Shown here: positions 1-8,439 of the stretch, one piece after another | Layout: every line of letters starts with the position of its first letter | Numbering within the stretch: the stretch's first letter is position 1 | Assembly: GCA_014268975.2 (NCBI GenBank) | Contig: CP077096.1 | Span: 2,393,501 to 2,457,500, forward strand | Length of the DNA stretch: 64,000 nucleotides | Origin: Pseudomonas wayambapalatensis | GTDB lineage: Bacteria; Pseudomonadota; Gammaproteobacteria; Pseudomonadales; Pseudomonadaceae | Reading direction: 5' to 3' | Position numbers and translations under genes: made by a program | Notes under the pieces: model-generated | The model's database searches: none | What the model was told of the DNA's origin: nothing | What the model saw: only the letters and a program-made list of their open reading frames with translations

Positions 1-61
1 CACCACGCACGCCGTTAATGTCCCGGCGCGTCCATCCGGGCAAACCTCAAAAGGAGTTGTA

Positions 62-412
62 ATGAACACGATGTCATTGTGCGCCGGTGCCTTGCTCGGG
101 CTTTTCATGGTCGGTTGCGCGGTGCAGGACAAGCTCGACACCAGTCGCCTGACCCGTTTCGATGAGTACCACGCCAACCTTGAGGCCAATGGTGCGCGCT
201 ATACCCTCGACGCCTACATCATTCCGTTCTACCAGCCGTTCTTCATCACCGTCGAACGTGACGATGGCAAGCCGATGGAGCTCGCCGAAGCGGCTGCGGT
301 CGCCCAGCCGTACATCGTACCGCGGGGCTGCACTCAGCCTGCCGTGCGGCGCCCTGATCTGGACCGCAGCAATGCGGCCAAGACCCAATGGATCGTTGGC
401 ATCGAATGCTAA
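62..412 (+). CDS. Small putative lipoprotein, unknown function
   Basis: Encodes 116 residues beginning with a short hydrophobic segment that ends in V-G-C-A near residue 19, which resembles a lipobox, so export and lipid anchoring are likely. The mature part has no domain I recognise; it contains two further cysteines (near residue 90 and at the C-terminus) that could pair. A strong Shine-Dalgarno (AAGGAG, about 51-56) sits at good spacing before this ATG, which fixes the start. The gene is monocistronic, with about 100 bp to the next gene. Role unknown. Confidence 0.75.
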   Translation: MNTMSLCAGALLGLFMVGCAVQDKLDTSRLTRFDEYHANLEANGARYTLDAYIIPFYQPFFITVERDDGKPMELAEAAAVAQPYIVPRGCTQPAVRRPDLDRSNAAKTQWIVGIEC

Positions 413-517
413 CGCCAGTGGCAGCGCCACTTCCGAAGCGGCGCAGCAAATAGTCAAAGCCTTGCTGATACTAGGGGGCTCCAGGCTTTCATCTCGCGAT
501 CCAGATTTCGGGTAGCT

Positions 518-1036
518 ATGTTTACGACTGTCCGCGTTGCTGTGCCAGAGGATGCGAGCCTCTTACTCTCAATCGAGCGTTCTGCCGCGCAAGCCTTTCG
601 TGTGTTTGAAGGGTTAAGCTGGCTCGCTGATTCTCCTCCTATGCCGCTTGAACGGCATCTTGAGCTCATCGAGCGCTCGACGTGCTGGGTGGCCATCGAT
701 GCTGAAAATCGTCCGCAAGGATTTCTCAGTGCCGATATCTACGGTAGAGACCTTCATATCCATGAACTTTCCGTTCGACACACCCTGCAAGGGCAGGGCA
801 TAGGGCGACAGCTCGTTCAAGCGGCGCAGGCTTATGTTGAGATCAATGAGCTGCATGCGCTGACTCTCACAACCTTCAAAGACGTACCGTGGAATGCTCC
901 GTTCTACGCTCGTCTCGGTTTTCAGATTGAATCCGACCAATGCGTCGATGAAAGGCTGTCAACACTGTTGAATGAAGAGTATGAACACGGATTTCCCGTG
1001 GGAAGCAGGTGTGCAATGGTCTGGAGAGCGGGCTAG
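518..1036 (+). CDS. GNAT-family N-acetyltransferase
   Basis: A 172-residue protein of typical GNAT size. The acetyl-CoA binding signature is visible as V-R-H-T-L-Q-G-Q-G-I-G-R-Q-L (about residues 85-100), followed by the usual A-x-x-Y-A-R-L-G-F element near residue 130. It should transfer an acetyl group from acetyl-CoA to an amine; the substrate (amino acid, small drug or protein N-terminus) cannot be told from sequence. It ends about 40 bp before the convergent AAA ATPase gene. No strong ribosome binding site precedes the ATG. Confidence 0.85.
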   Translation: MFTTVRVAVPEDASLLLSIERSAAQAFRVFEGLSWLADSPPMPLERHLELIERSTCWVAIDAENRPQGFLSADIYGRDLHIHELSVRHTLQGQGIGRQLVQAAQAYVEINELHALTLTTFKDVPWNAPFYARLGFQIESDQCVDERLSTLLNEEYEHGFPVGSRCAMVWRAG

Positions 1037-1079
1037 CAATGTTGAAGAGCGGCACTGGGAGCGGTGGTGTTTCGAAGGC

Positions 1080-2243
1080 TCAGTCCACCCACCGCCACAG
1101 CGGCTCATCCAGCAACCCGACCCCACGCAACTGCGTCTGCCCCTGATCCTTCTCAAGCTCCAGCACATTGCACCCCTCACACGCGGTCAGCGCGTCGATC
1201 AGCGGCCTGCTGTGCGACACCACCCACACCTGGCTGCGTTGCGACGCGCGGATGATCAAGCGCGCCAGCGCTGGCAGCAGGTCGGCATGCAGGCTGGTTT
1301 CCGGTTCGTTGAGCACCATCAGTGACGGTGGTCGAGGCGTCAGCAGGGCCGCGACCAGCAACAGGTAACGCAAGGTGCCGTCCGACAGCTCCGTCCCGCC
1401 CAGCGGGCGCAACAGCCCGTGCTGGTGAAGCCTTACGCTGAACAGCCCGCCGGGTGGTGCATCGATCTCCAGGCGGCTGCCGGGAAATGCGTCATCCAGA
1501 GCGGCAACCAGGTCTTCGACGTCACCAATCTCGATGATGGTCTGCAGTGCCGAGGCGAGGTTGCGGCCGTCGTGGTGCAGCACGGGTGAGCGGGTGCCCA
1601 GTTGCGGTTGGCGGCAGGGGGCGTCGCGGTCGATGCGGAAGTGATCGTAGAAGCGCCAACTGTTGATGAACGCGCGCAGCTCGCCGATTTCCGGGGCCTG
1701 GCGGGGGCGGCCGACGATGTTGAAGAAGCTTTCGCTGCTGTCGGCATGCTGGTCGAGTACGGACCAGCTGTTGCCTTCGCGGGCACGTACCAGGGCGTTC
1801 TTGCGCTCGACCAGCAGGGAGGAGGGGCGGTAGGCGCCGGCGCCCCAGATGGCTTCGCACTTGATCTCGGGGTCGAGCATGAAGGCGCTCGGGTAGGGCA
1901 GCGGGATGGGTAGGCCCAGGGAGATGGCGAAGCCGAAATCCTCGGTGGCGAAGCCCAGGCGCAGGCGTCTGACGTCGGTGGGGTGCTGGCCTTGGATGGG
2001 CACTTCGCCGCGCTTCATGCGGGCGCTGGTTTCCGGGCCGGCCCACCAGGTCGAGTCGAGGCCGCCTTCGCGGGCGAGGGCTTCGATCACGCCGCCTTGG
2101 GCGGTTTCGGCCAGCAGGCGCAGGGCTTTGTACAGGTTGGATTTGCCGCTGCCGTTTGCACCAGTCACCAGGTTGAGTTGGCCTAGCGGCATGACGAGGT
2201 GCTTTATCGAGCGGTAGTTGCCGATGGCGAGGGTGGTGAGCAT
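1080..2243 (-). CDS. RecF/SMC-like AAA family ATPase
   Basis: A 387-residue ABC/AAA-type ATPase. Walker A G-A-N-G-S-G-K-S lies at residues 28-35 after the family start M-L-T-T-L-A-I-G-N-Y-R-S. A signature-like L-S-D-G-T is near residue 282, Walker B L-M-V-L-N-E-P-E-T-S-L-H near 306-316, and a switch histidine in V-V-S-H-S near 343. This matches the AAA_21/OLD-like ATPases related to RecF, without a TOPRIM domain. The frame stays open upstream to about 2555, but homology-like sequence begins only at the ATG at 2243, so I use that start. No nuclease or methylase partner is adjacent, so a defence role is not supported. Substrate unknown. Confidence 0.85.
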   Translation of the reverse strand: MLTTLAIGNYRSIKHLVMPLGQLNLVTGANGSGKSNLYKALRLLAETAQGGVIEALAREGGLDSTWWAGPETSARMKRGEVPIQGQHPTDVRRLRLGFATEDFGFAISLGLPIPLPYPSAFMLDPEIKCEAIWGAGAYRPSSLLVERKNALVRAREGNSWSVLDQHADSSESFFNIVGRPRQAPEIGELRAFINSWRFYDHFRIDRDAPCRQPQLGTRSPVLHHDGRNLASALQTIIEIGDVEDLVAALDDAFPGSRLEIDAPPGGLFSVRLHQHGLLRPLGGTELSDGTLRYLLLVAALLTPRPPSLMVLNEPETSLHADLLPALARLIIRASQRSQVWVVSHSRPLIDALTACEGCNVLELEKDQGQTQLRGVGLLDEPLWRWVD

Positions 2244-2354
2244 GCGGGGCGTCCTGGCTTGGGCATGAGGGGCGATTGTCACCGATGCCGGGTGGGGTTG
2301 CCAGCCGCCGGGTGGCGGTGATGTGAATCCGTTTGTATCGGTTGTGGGGGACGG

Positions 2355-2400
2355 CACCGGCTTTGCCGGTGATCGCGGGACGAGCCCGCTCCTACAGGGA
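2355..2400. repeat. REP-type palindromic element
   Basis: A small hairpin (ACCGGCTTTGCCGGT) is followed by a GCGGGACGAGCCCGC palindrome and CTCCTACAGGGA, the P. putida REP layout. The core of about 37 bp recurs, apparently identical, at about 32491-32527. It lies between the AAA ATPase start and the end of the DJ-1-like gene. Confidence 0.7.
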
Positions 2401-2440
2401 TCGTCATCTGCGGGAGCGGATCGCGCCTGTGCCATTCGTC

Positions 2441-3136
2441 TCAGGCGCCTGGCTCGTGCGCCAGACGTTTGAGCAACGCCTGCGCCGCTGCTTCGGACGA
2501 AGCGGGATTCTGGCCGGTAATCAGGTGGCCATCTTCGACCACGTAGCTCGCCCAATCAGCTGCCTTTGAGTACTCACCGCCGTTGGCCTTGAGCATATCC
2601 TCCACCAGAAACGGCACCACATCGGTCAACCCGACAGCTTCTTCCTCGCTGTTGGTAAAACCGGTGACGCGCTTGCCTTTCACAACCGGCTGGCCGTCCG
2701 CTGCCTTGACCTGCTTGAGCACGCCCGGCGCATGACAAACCGCAGCGATGGGTTTGTTCGAGGCGTACAGGGCTTCGAGCAAGGTGATCGAATCCGTGTC
2801 CTCGGCCAAGTCCCACAGCGGCCCATGACCACCTGGATAGAACACGGCGTCGAAGTCGTAAGGGTCGATTTCTCCCAACGGAATTGTGTCGGCCAGGGCC
2901 ATCTGCGCCTTTGTGTCTTGCTGGAAGCGGCGCGTGGCGTCGGTCTGGGCGTCGGGCTCGTCGCTCTTCGGGTCCAGCGGTGGTTGGCCGCCTTTGGGTG
3001 AGGCGAGGGTGATCTGTGCGCCTGCGTCGATGAACACGTAGTAAGGGGCGGCAAATTCCTCCAGCCAGAAGCCGGTTTTCTTGCCGGTGTTACCGAGCTG
3101 GTCGTGGGATGTCAGCACCATCAGGATCTTTTTCAT
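2441..3136 (-). CDS. DJ-1/PfpI-family protein (type 1 glutamine amidotransferase-like)
   Basis: About 231 residues in the HchA/DJ-1/PfpI superfamily. The nucleophile elbow A-V-C-H-A-P-G puts the reactive cysteine near residue 134, with the conserved acidic residue in W-L-E-E near 26 and a P-G-G-H-G loop near 101. Members act as glyoxalase III-type or deglycase-like enzymes or as stress proteins. I chose the ATG at 3136 because GGAGG lies about 10 nt upstream of it but only 1 nt upstream of the alternative ATG at 3145. The gene is divergent from an AraC-type regulator, which may control it. Confidence 0.85.
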   Translation of the reverse strand: MKKILMVLTSHDQLGNTGKKTGFWLEEFAAPYYVFIDAGAQITLASPKGGQPPLDPKSDEPDAQTDATRRFQQDTKAQMALADTIPLGEIDPYDFDAVFYPGGHGPLWDLAEDTDSITLLEALYASNKPIAAVCHAPGVLKQVKAADGQPVVKGKRVTGFTNSEEEAVGLTDVVPFLVEDMLKANGGEYSKAADWASYVVEDGHLITGQNPASSEAAAQALLKRLAHEPGA

Positions 3137-3859
3137 ACGGAACATGCCTCCGGGTCTTCATGGGCAGCGCGCCTTTCGCCCTGCGTTAGTGTGGGAGGCC
3201 CAGGACTGGCAGATGTTCCATCGGGTGATTTTCACAACGTTTCACAGGTACGCTATGGCCAGACGCAAGGCCCAGCGGACATGTGCTCGTTGGGTGGCTC
3301 CTTCGCGTTCGACGACACCGATCCGGCGTTACTGATAGCCCTGCTGCCCACCGTCGTGCATGTCAGGAGCTCGGTGCGCTTGTCGCAGTTGGTGCAGATG
3401 GTCAGCGAGGAGTCCGTGGAGCAGAAGCCAGGCAGCGAGTTCGCCTTGTCGCGCCTGGTCGAGTTGTTGCTGATCGAAGCCATGCGCCTGGTCGCGATCG
3501 AGAATGCCCCGGTCGAGTTGCTGCGGGGGCTGGCGGATAGGCGCCTGGCGCCGGTGCTGAATCAGTTGCACGCACGTATCGATCACCCTTGGAGTGTCGA
3601 TCAGCTGGCGAGCATTGCCGCGCTCTCTCGCTCGGCGTTCTTCGAGCGCTTCACGCGAACGGTGGGCGTGGCGCCAATGGCGCATCTGCTGGCCTGGCGC
3701 ATGGAGGTCGCCAAGCAGTTGCTCAGGGCCCGGCAGTTGTCTGTCGCCGAGATCGCCGAGCGGGTGGGCTACGGTTCGGCCAGCGCGTTCAGCGTGGCGT
3801 TCAGCAAGCATGCCGGACAATCGCCCAGCCGTTTCCGGTTGCCTGAACGGATCAGATAA
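3104..3859 (+). CDS. AraC-family transcriptional regulator, apparently 5'-truncated
   Basis: The C-terminal AraC DNA-binding domain is complete, with two helix-turn-helix motifs (W-S-V-D-Q-L-A-S-I-A-A-L-S near residue 165 and L-S-V-A-E-I-A-E-R-V-G-Y-G near 213). Before it is the second half of a cupin sensor domain (V-R-Y-G ... S-F-A-F-D ... L-L-P-T-V-V-H). The first half of the cupin, about 90 residues in full-length relatives, is missing: recognisable family sequence starts only near 3240, and everything upstream overlaps the divergent DJ-1-like gene. An internal ATG at 3281 could start a 192-residue protein. It is probably a decayed or remodelled regulator of its neighbour. Confidence 0.65.
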   Translation: MGCQHHQDLFHTEHASGSSWAARLSPCVSVGGPGLADVPSGDFHNVSQVRYGQTQGPADMCSLGGSFAFDDTDPALLIALLPTVVHVRSSVRLSQLVQMVSEESVEQKPGSEFALSRLVELLLIEAMRLVAIENAPVELLRGLADRRLAPVLNQLHARIDHPWSVDQLASIAALSRSAFFERFTRTVGVAPMAHLLAWRMEVAKQLLRARQLSVAEIAERVGYGSASAFSVAFSKHAGQSPSRFRLPERIR

Positions 3860-4138
3860 GCGAGGTGGAAAGGGGCGAGTGTGCACAAATATCGTGAAAC
3901 TTCCTATTGTCGCGTAGGGTATTTCTTGGGATCACGTTTCCCTGGGTTGCGCTGTTGTGCAGGCCCGTCTGGCCTTCTAATCTGCCCGTGCCCGCCGCAT
4001 TTCATCTTCACGCTTTCAGCTTACGGGCAGAGACTCACGCCGGGTTCGCGTGGGTCGGGCTACAGGCGTGCGGGAGAGATGCGGCGGGCACTTTTCAATC
4101 CAGCGCTGGAAGCGCTACCGATTCTCGATGGGGGACGC

Positions 4139-4453
4139 ATGGATAACGACGATCAATCGAACAGGAACGCTGGCCTGAAAGTGGTCAGCGCAGTACCGCG
4201 CATCCGCCGCCCACCGCGGTTGGCCTGGGTGCAGGCGATACCCGGGCTGCCGCCCAAGGAAACGCTGATGGAGGTTTCGAGCATGCTGGGGTGCGTGACC
4301 GAACTCACCCATCGCGCCCTCAACACGCCGCGCGACGCCGAGCCCCTGATGCGTGCCATGTATTACCTGAGTGGCATGAGCAAGGCGATGATCGACGGGC
4401 AACTGGCGATTGTTCGCGGGGAGGTAGCGGTCGATAAAGGGAGTGACACCTAG
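4139..4453 (+). CDS. DUF3077-like small protein
   Basis: A 104-residue protein with the pattern of Pseudomonas DUF3077 proteins: an E-T-L-M-E-V-S-S-M-L-G-C motif followed by a helical segment A-M-Y-Y-L-S-G-M-S-K-A-M-I-D. The frame is open further upstream to 3881, but that extension looks non-coding, so I start at the ATG at 4139. Function is unknown. Some 280 bp of apparently gene-free sequence precedes it. Confidence 0.65.
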   Translation: MDNDDQSNRNAGLKVVSAVPRIRRPPRLAWVQAIPGLPPKETLMEVSSMLGCVTELTHRALNTPRDAEPLMRAMYYLSGMSKAMIDGQLAIVRGEVAVDKGSDT

Positions 4454-4588
4454 GGGCTTTCGTCGCGAGCGCTATCAAACCCAGCATTGGATGCAGGGTG
4501 CATCGCAGAGGCCCGAGCTGGGAACTATCGCCCGCAGGCGTGATAGATTCCCGGGCTTTGTGTTACAGACCATGGACAGGCGAGTGAA

Positions 4589-5824
4589 ATGAGCAATACC
4601 CCGCAACCTACTCCCCGTGCACATCGTGTGCGCCCGACCTTCGCCCAGGTATTTCGCAAGAATCTCAAGCGTGTGCTTGAGCACTGGACACCCTTCACCG
4701 TGACGCTGGTCTTCTTCGGGACCTTCCTCGGCAGCCTCAGCCTCTACATCTATACCCGCGCCATCGGTCGCGCCGACCTGTTCATGTCGGCGCTGGATTC
4801 CAAGTCGTCACTCGCCGCCTGGATGTTCGTGGTCGTCGCGGTGATGTTCTCCCACCTGATCATCCTGATGGGCTCGTCGTGGCTCTACGGCACGGCGGTA
4901 TCGCTGTTCGGCAGGGTGCGCTGGCTCACCCGCCATGTCGCGCTGTGGCTGGTGATTCCGTTGGCGGTGGGCTACGCCGCCTTCATCGTCCTGGGCTTCT
5001 TCTACCACCGAATGCTCAGCCCCGGCGTCGCCATGCTGTTGATCTCGGCAGCCACCTTGCTGGCGTTCGCCGCGCTGTTCTTCTCCCGGTCGTTCAGGTC
5101 GTTGTTCGTTCTCGCGGCGCCGAAGAACAAGGGCAAGGCCGATCGCTGGTTTCTCGGGATATTTCTTTCGTTCACCCTGGTGTTCGCCGTCATCGCCAGT
5201 TCGTTGTCGATGCTGTTGATCATCGACACCTACGTCGGGCGGGATAACGAGGCGGCGGTGTCGTTCGTGGCAGGCTTTTCACTGTTCACGCTGCTGATGA
5301 GCCTGCTGCCTTCGATGTTGTACTTCGTGTTCAAAGGCGATATCTACCGCAAAGTCGCCGCAGGCATCGGCGGCGCCTTGCTGTTCTTCGTGATCTTCCT
5401 CACCACCGCCAAGGGCGCGATGTCGAGCATCACCTATTCGGTGGCAGGCAGCCTGGAAGTACGCCAGGGTTTCTCCCAGCGCTACGTGCTCGATCGCCAG
5501 GTGACACTGGCCGATATCGATCCGCTGCTCTGGCACAGCCGTCTGCGTCACGATGGCAAGGTGCAGGTCAGGGCCTACCAGCTGTTCGCCTTCGGTGACC
5601 TGCTGTTGCTGTGCCCGCACAGTTTGCTCGGGGCCAGGCTTCACCAACTGCCTGACTACACGCGCCTGTGCATCTTCACCCGCAGCAGCCAGGTGGAGCG
5701 CTTGCCGCCGCTGCTGTTGCCAATCGTGCAGCGCGAGCCGCAACGGGCGCAGTGGCAAGAGGCGGCGGACCGGCGAATGGGCTGGCAGCAAATACGTGGG
5801 CAAATGCTGCAGGACAAGCGCTAG
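4589..5824 (+). CDS. Polytopic inner-membrane protein, unknown function
   Basis: A 411-residue protein with a basic cytoplasmic N-terminus and about six predicted membrane spans, near residues 35-55, 73-95, 110-132, 145-165, 190-215 and 225-265. A soluble C-terminal domain of about 130 residues (from about 285) contains the repeated phrase 'R-Q-V-T-L-A-D-I-D-P-L-L-W' and a C-P-H-S segment. I do not recognise the family. It ends 12 bp before the convergent 5'-nucleotidase gene. Confidence 0.75.
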   Translation: MSNTPQPTPRAHRVRPTFAQVFRKNLKRVLEHWTPFTVTLVFFGTFLGSLSLYIYTRAIGRADLFMSALDSKSSLAAWMFVVVAVMFSHLIILMGSSWLYGTAVSLFGRVRWLTRHVALWLVIPLAVGYAAFIVLGFFYHRMLSPGVAMLLISAATLLAFAALFFSRSFRSLFVLAAPKNKGKADRWFLGIFLSFTLVFAVIASSLSMLLIIDTYVGRDNEAAVSFVAGFSLFTLLMSLLPSMLYFVFKGDIYRKVAAGIGGALLFFVIFLTTAKGAMSSITYSVAGSLEVRQGFSQRYVLDRQVTLADIDPLLWHSRLRHDGKVQVRAYQLFAFGDLLLLCPHSLLGARLHQLPDYTRLCIFTRSSQVERLPPLLLPIVQREPQRAQWQEAADRRMGWQQIRGQMLQDKR

Positions 5825-5835
5825 GCATGCGGCCT

Positions 5836-6840
5836 TTATCGGCCTGTCGCCTGTTCACTCGTAGCTTCGCCAGTGCCCTGAGTCATTACCTCCTGCACTG
5901 GCTGGCTGGCGACGTTGCGGTTGGCCACCCCGAACGGCACATGGACCATCGGCAGGTTGCCCGCCGCCGAGCTCAGGTGGCTGCGCTGGTCATCGAAGAA
6001 CATGTGCGGCTTGAGAATGGACAGCACGCGGCCCTTCTCCATCCCGCCCAGAAAGAACGATTCATCTGGCGAAACGCCCCAGTTTTTCAAGGTGGTCACC
6101 ACGCGCTCATGGGACGGTGCGTTGCGCGCGGTAACGATGGCAATGCGCAGGATGCGCTTGTAGTCAGGGTCTTGCGCAAGCTTCTGGTCTTCCAGGGTGC
6201 GGATGTGCGAGAGCTTGCGGTACAGGTCTGCCAGCGGTCCCGGCTGATGCGGGATAGCCTTGCGGGCGAACTCGTGGGCCTGGAAGTCGTGGAGGTTGTT
6301 GTGCTGCTTGTAGACCGTCTCGGCTTCGTCGTCGGCGATCACGCCGTCGAAGTCGAAGGCTACGCGCAGTTCGGTGTCGATTTCGTCGTCGTAGATGCGT
6401 GTGGGCAGCACCAGGCCGGCCGGATAGTCGGCGTCGATGGCGCGCTGCACGTCTTCTTCGTTGGCGCTGAGAAACAGCGACGCGTTGAACGCCGGGATGT
6501 ATTCGTAGGGCGAGCGGCCAGACATGAATGCCGCGCGGGTGATGTCCAGACCGTAATGCGTGATCGAGCGAAAGACCCGCAGCCCGGTTTCGGGCGAGTT
6601 GCGCGACAGCAGCACCACTTCCACCGGCAGTTGCCCGGGGAAGGCGTTGTTGATGCTCAGGAAACGGCGGATGAACGGGAAGGCCACGCCTCGGGGGAAC
6701 GGATTGTCGAGGTTCGCTTCATGATGCTGGCGATAGGCTTCGACGCCTTCGCTTTGATAGATGTCGTCGGATTCAGCGAGGTCGAACAGCGCACTGGAGG
6801 CAACGCCGACGACAAGTTTCTGTTCGATGGGGTAGGGCAT
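5836..6840 (-). CDS. 5'-nucleotidase (cytosolic NT5C1-like)
   Basis: 334 residues matching the bacterial 5'-nucleotidase family related to cytosolic nucleotidase I. The HAD-like catalytic motif D-F-D-G-V-I-A-D-D is at residues 163-171, with the supporting F-F-D-D-Q loop near 290 and a conserved N-terminal block containing F-L-S-I-N-N-A-F. It should dephosphorylate nucleoside 5'-monophosphates in the cytoplasm, which fits loosely with the nucleobase-salvage genes immediately downstream on the other strand. Monocistronic. Confidence 0.85.
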   Translation of the reverse strand: MPYPIEQKLVVGVASSALFDLAESDDIYQSEGVEAYRQHHEANLDNPFPRGVAFPFIRRFLSINNAFPGQLPVEVVLLSRNSPETGLRVFRSITHYGLDITRAAFMSGRSPYEYIPAFNASLFLSANEEDVQRAIDADYPAGLVLPTRIYDDEIDTELRVAFDFDGVIADDEAETVYKQHNNLHDFQAHEFARKAIPHQPGPLADLYRKLSHIRTLEDQKLAQDPDYKRILRIAIVTARNAPSHERVVTTLKNWGVSPDESFFLGGMEKGRVLSILKPHMFFDDQRSHLSSAAGNLPMVHVPFGVANRNVASQPVQEVMTQGTGEATSEQATGR

Positions 6841-7179
6841 GGAGAAGTCCTGAACCGAGAGGTATCACCGAGACCTGGCGCGGTGCGGCCATGATTGTAC
6901 TGCCAAGGAAGGATAGCCGTGATGCTCAAGGTGTTCGTCGGCACAAAGCGCTGGAAATCCCCGGCGTGCTGGCGCAAGTCCGCCACCCAAAGGTGCACGC
7001 GTGCGTCAAAATGAGATATAAAGCCCACAAAATTTTCCAGAAATCAATAAATTATGTGCACATAGCACATGAACGGATATCGCTAGAGCCCAATTCCCAG
7101 CCTGATCATCGTCTACCCTGAATCCGGCCCAGTTATTGCTCCGCCAGCGCCAACCCCCTAACACTGGAACACTACAAAA
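6841..7179. other. Gene-free divergent promoter region between 5'-nucleotidase and codB
   Basis: About 340 bp with no credible coding sequence. The part near codB (7015-7080) is AT-rich and contains a 12-bp perfect palindrome described separately. Both flanking genes are transcribed away from this region. Confidence 0.6.
7053..7064. promoter_or_regulatory. Perfect 12-bp palindrome upstream of codB, candidate operator
   Basis: TATGTGCACATA is self-complementary. It is followed at once by a third half-site (GCACAT) and sits about 120 bp before the codB ATG. It could bind the PucR-type regulator encoded in the operon; this is inference from position and symmetry only. Confidence 0.4.
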
Positions 7180-8439
7180 ATGAGCTCACCCGGCGAATTC
7201 CCCCTGACCGAAGCCCCCCAGCACGCCCGCAAGGGCCTGCTGCCGATTGCCATGGTCCTGTTCAGCTTCACCTTCTTCACCGGCACCATGTTCGCTGGCG
7301 GCAAGCTGGGCATGGCCTTCAATTTCGTCGACATGCTGTGGATCGCCACCATCGGCAACACCTTGCTGGCGATCTATGCGGCAACGCTGGCTTTCATCGC
7401 CTCGCGCAGTGGCCTCAACACGGTGCTGATGGGGCGTTTCTGTTTTGGTGAGTCGGGCAGTCGGCTCTCCGATTTCCTGCTGGGCTTCGCGGAACTGGGC
7501 TGGTACGCCTGGGGCACGGCGACGGTGGCGATCGTGCTGGTCAAGCTGCTGGGGCTGTCCGAAGGCCTGACCATCCCCCTGATGGTGTTGTTCGGGCTGG
7601 GTTTCAGCATCACCGCGATCATTGGCTTCAAGGGGCTGGACTGGCTGTCGCGGCTGTCGGTACCGCTGATGTTCGTGCTGCTGGTGATTTCGATGGTCAT
7701 CGCCACCCGCTATGTGGGTGGTTTCGAAGGGCTGATGGCCGTGGTGCCGCACGAGACGATGAGCTTCTCGGCAGCGGTGACCATGGTCTTCGGCACCTTC
7801 GCCAGCGGCGCGACCCAGGCCACCAATTGGACCCGCCTGTCGCGCAGTGGCCGGGTGGCGGTCACGGCCAGCGTGGTGGCGTTCCTGGTGGGCAACGGCC
7901 TGATGGTAGTGGCAGGCGCCTGGTGCGCGATGGTCTACCAGCAGGCCGACATCGTCGAAGTGATGATGCTGCAGGGTCTGTCGTTCGCGGCGGTGGTGAT
8001 GCTGTGCCTGAACCTCTGGACCATTCAGGGCCCGACCATCTACAACGTGGCCGCGGCGACCTGCCACCTGGTGCGCAGCGAGCGTCGTCGTACTGCGACG
8101 CTGGTGGCGGCCGGCGTGGGCATCGTGCTGGCGATCGGTGGCATGTATGAATGGCTGATCCCGTTCCTGGTGCTGCTGGGCTCGATCATTCCGCCGGTCG
8201 GCGGGGTGATCATGGCCGACTTCTGGTACCGCCACCGTGGCAAGTACCCGACCCTGGCTTCGGTCAGCCTGCCACGCTACAACCGCGCCGGTCTGTTCGC
8301 CTACGCAGTGGGGGCGGTGCTGGCCTACAGTTCGCCGTGGGTCGCCCCGCTGGTGGGTATCGGTGCTTCGGCGCTGTGCTACATCGTCCTGCTTGAAGTC
8401 GGTGCGCGCGTGCGCCCCGTGGCACAGGCCAAGCCGTGA
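7180..8439 (+). CDS. codB: Cytosine permease (NCS1 family)
   Basis: 419 residues with about 12 hydrophobic spans. The NCS1 core G-T-M-F-A-G-G-K-L-G-M-A-F-N-F near residues 27-41 and G-T-F-A-S-G-A-T-Q-A-T-N-W-T near 205-219 match cytosine/purine permeases. It would import cytosine by cation symport. The stop overlaps the next gene (GTGA), and codA follows, so substrate and operon agree. A second NCS1 permease in this window (33359-34762) has different neighbours. Confidence 0.88.
   Translation: MSSPGEFPLTEAPQHARKGLLPIAMVLFSFTFFTGTMFAGGKLGMAFNFVDMLWIATIGNTLLAIYAATLAFIASRSGLNTVLMGRFCFGESGSRLSDFLLGFAELGWYAWGTATVAIVLVKLLGLSEGLTIPLMVLFGLGFSITAIIGFKGLDWLSRLSVPLMFVLLVISMVIATRYVGGFEGLMAVVPHETMSFSAAVTMVFGTFASGATQATNWTRLSRSGRVAVTASVVAFLVGNGLMVVAGAWCAMVYQQADIVEVMMLQGLSFAAVVMLCLNLWTIQGPTIYNVAAATCHLVRSERRRTATLVAAGVGIVLAIGGMYEWLIPFLVLLGSIIPPVGGVIMADFWYRHRGKYPTLASVSLPRYNRAGLFAYAVGAVLAYSSPWVAPLVGIGASALCYIVLLEVGARVRPVAQAKP

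Noticed and set aside
1080..2243. AAA ATPase as part of a phage-defence system
   Set aside because: No nuclease, methylase, TOPRIM domain or UvrD-like partner next to it.
1080..2555. Longer start for the AAA ATPase
   Set aside because: The extra 104 residues are basic, unlike the family, and include a REP palindrome; homology-like sequence begins at 2243.
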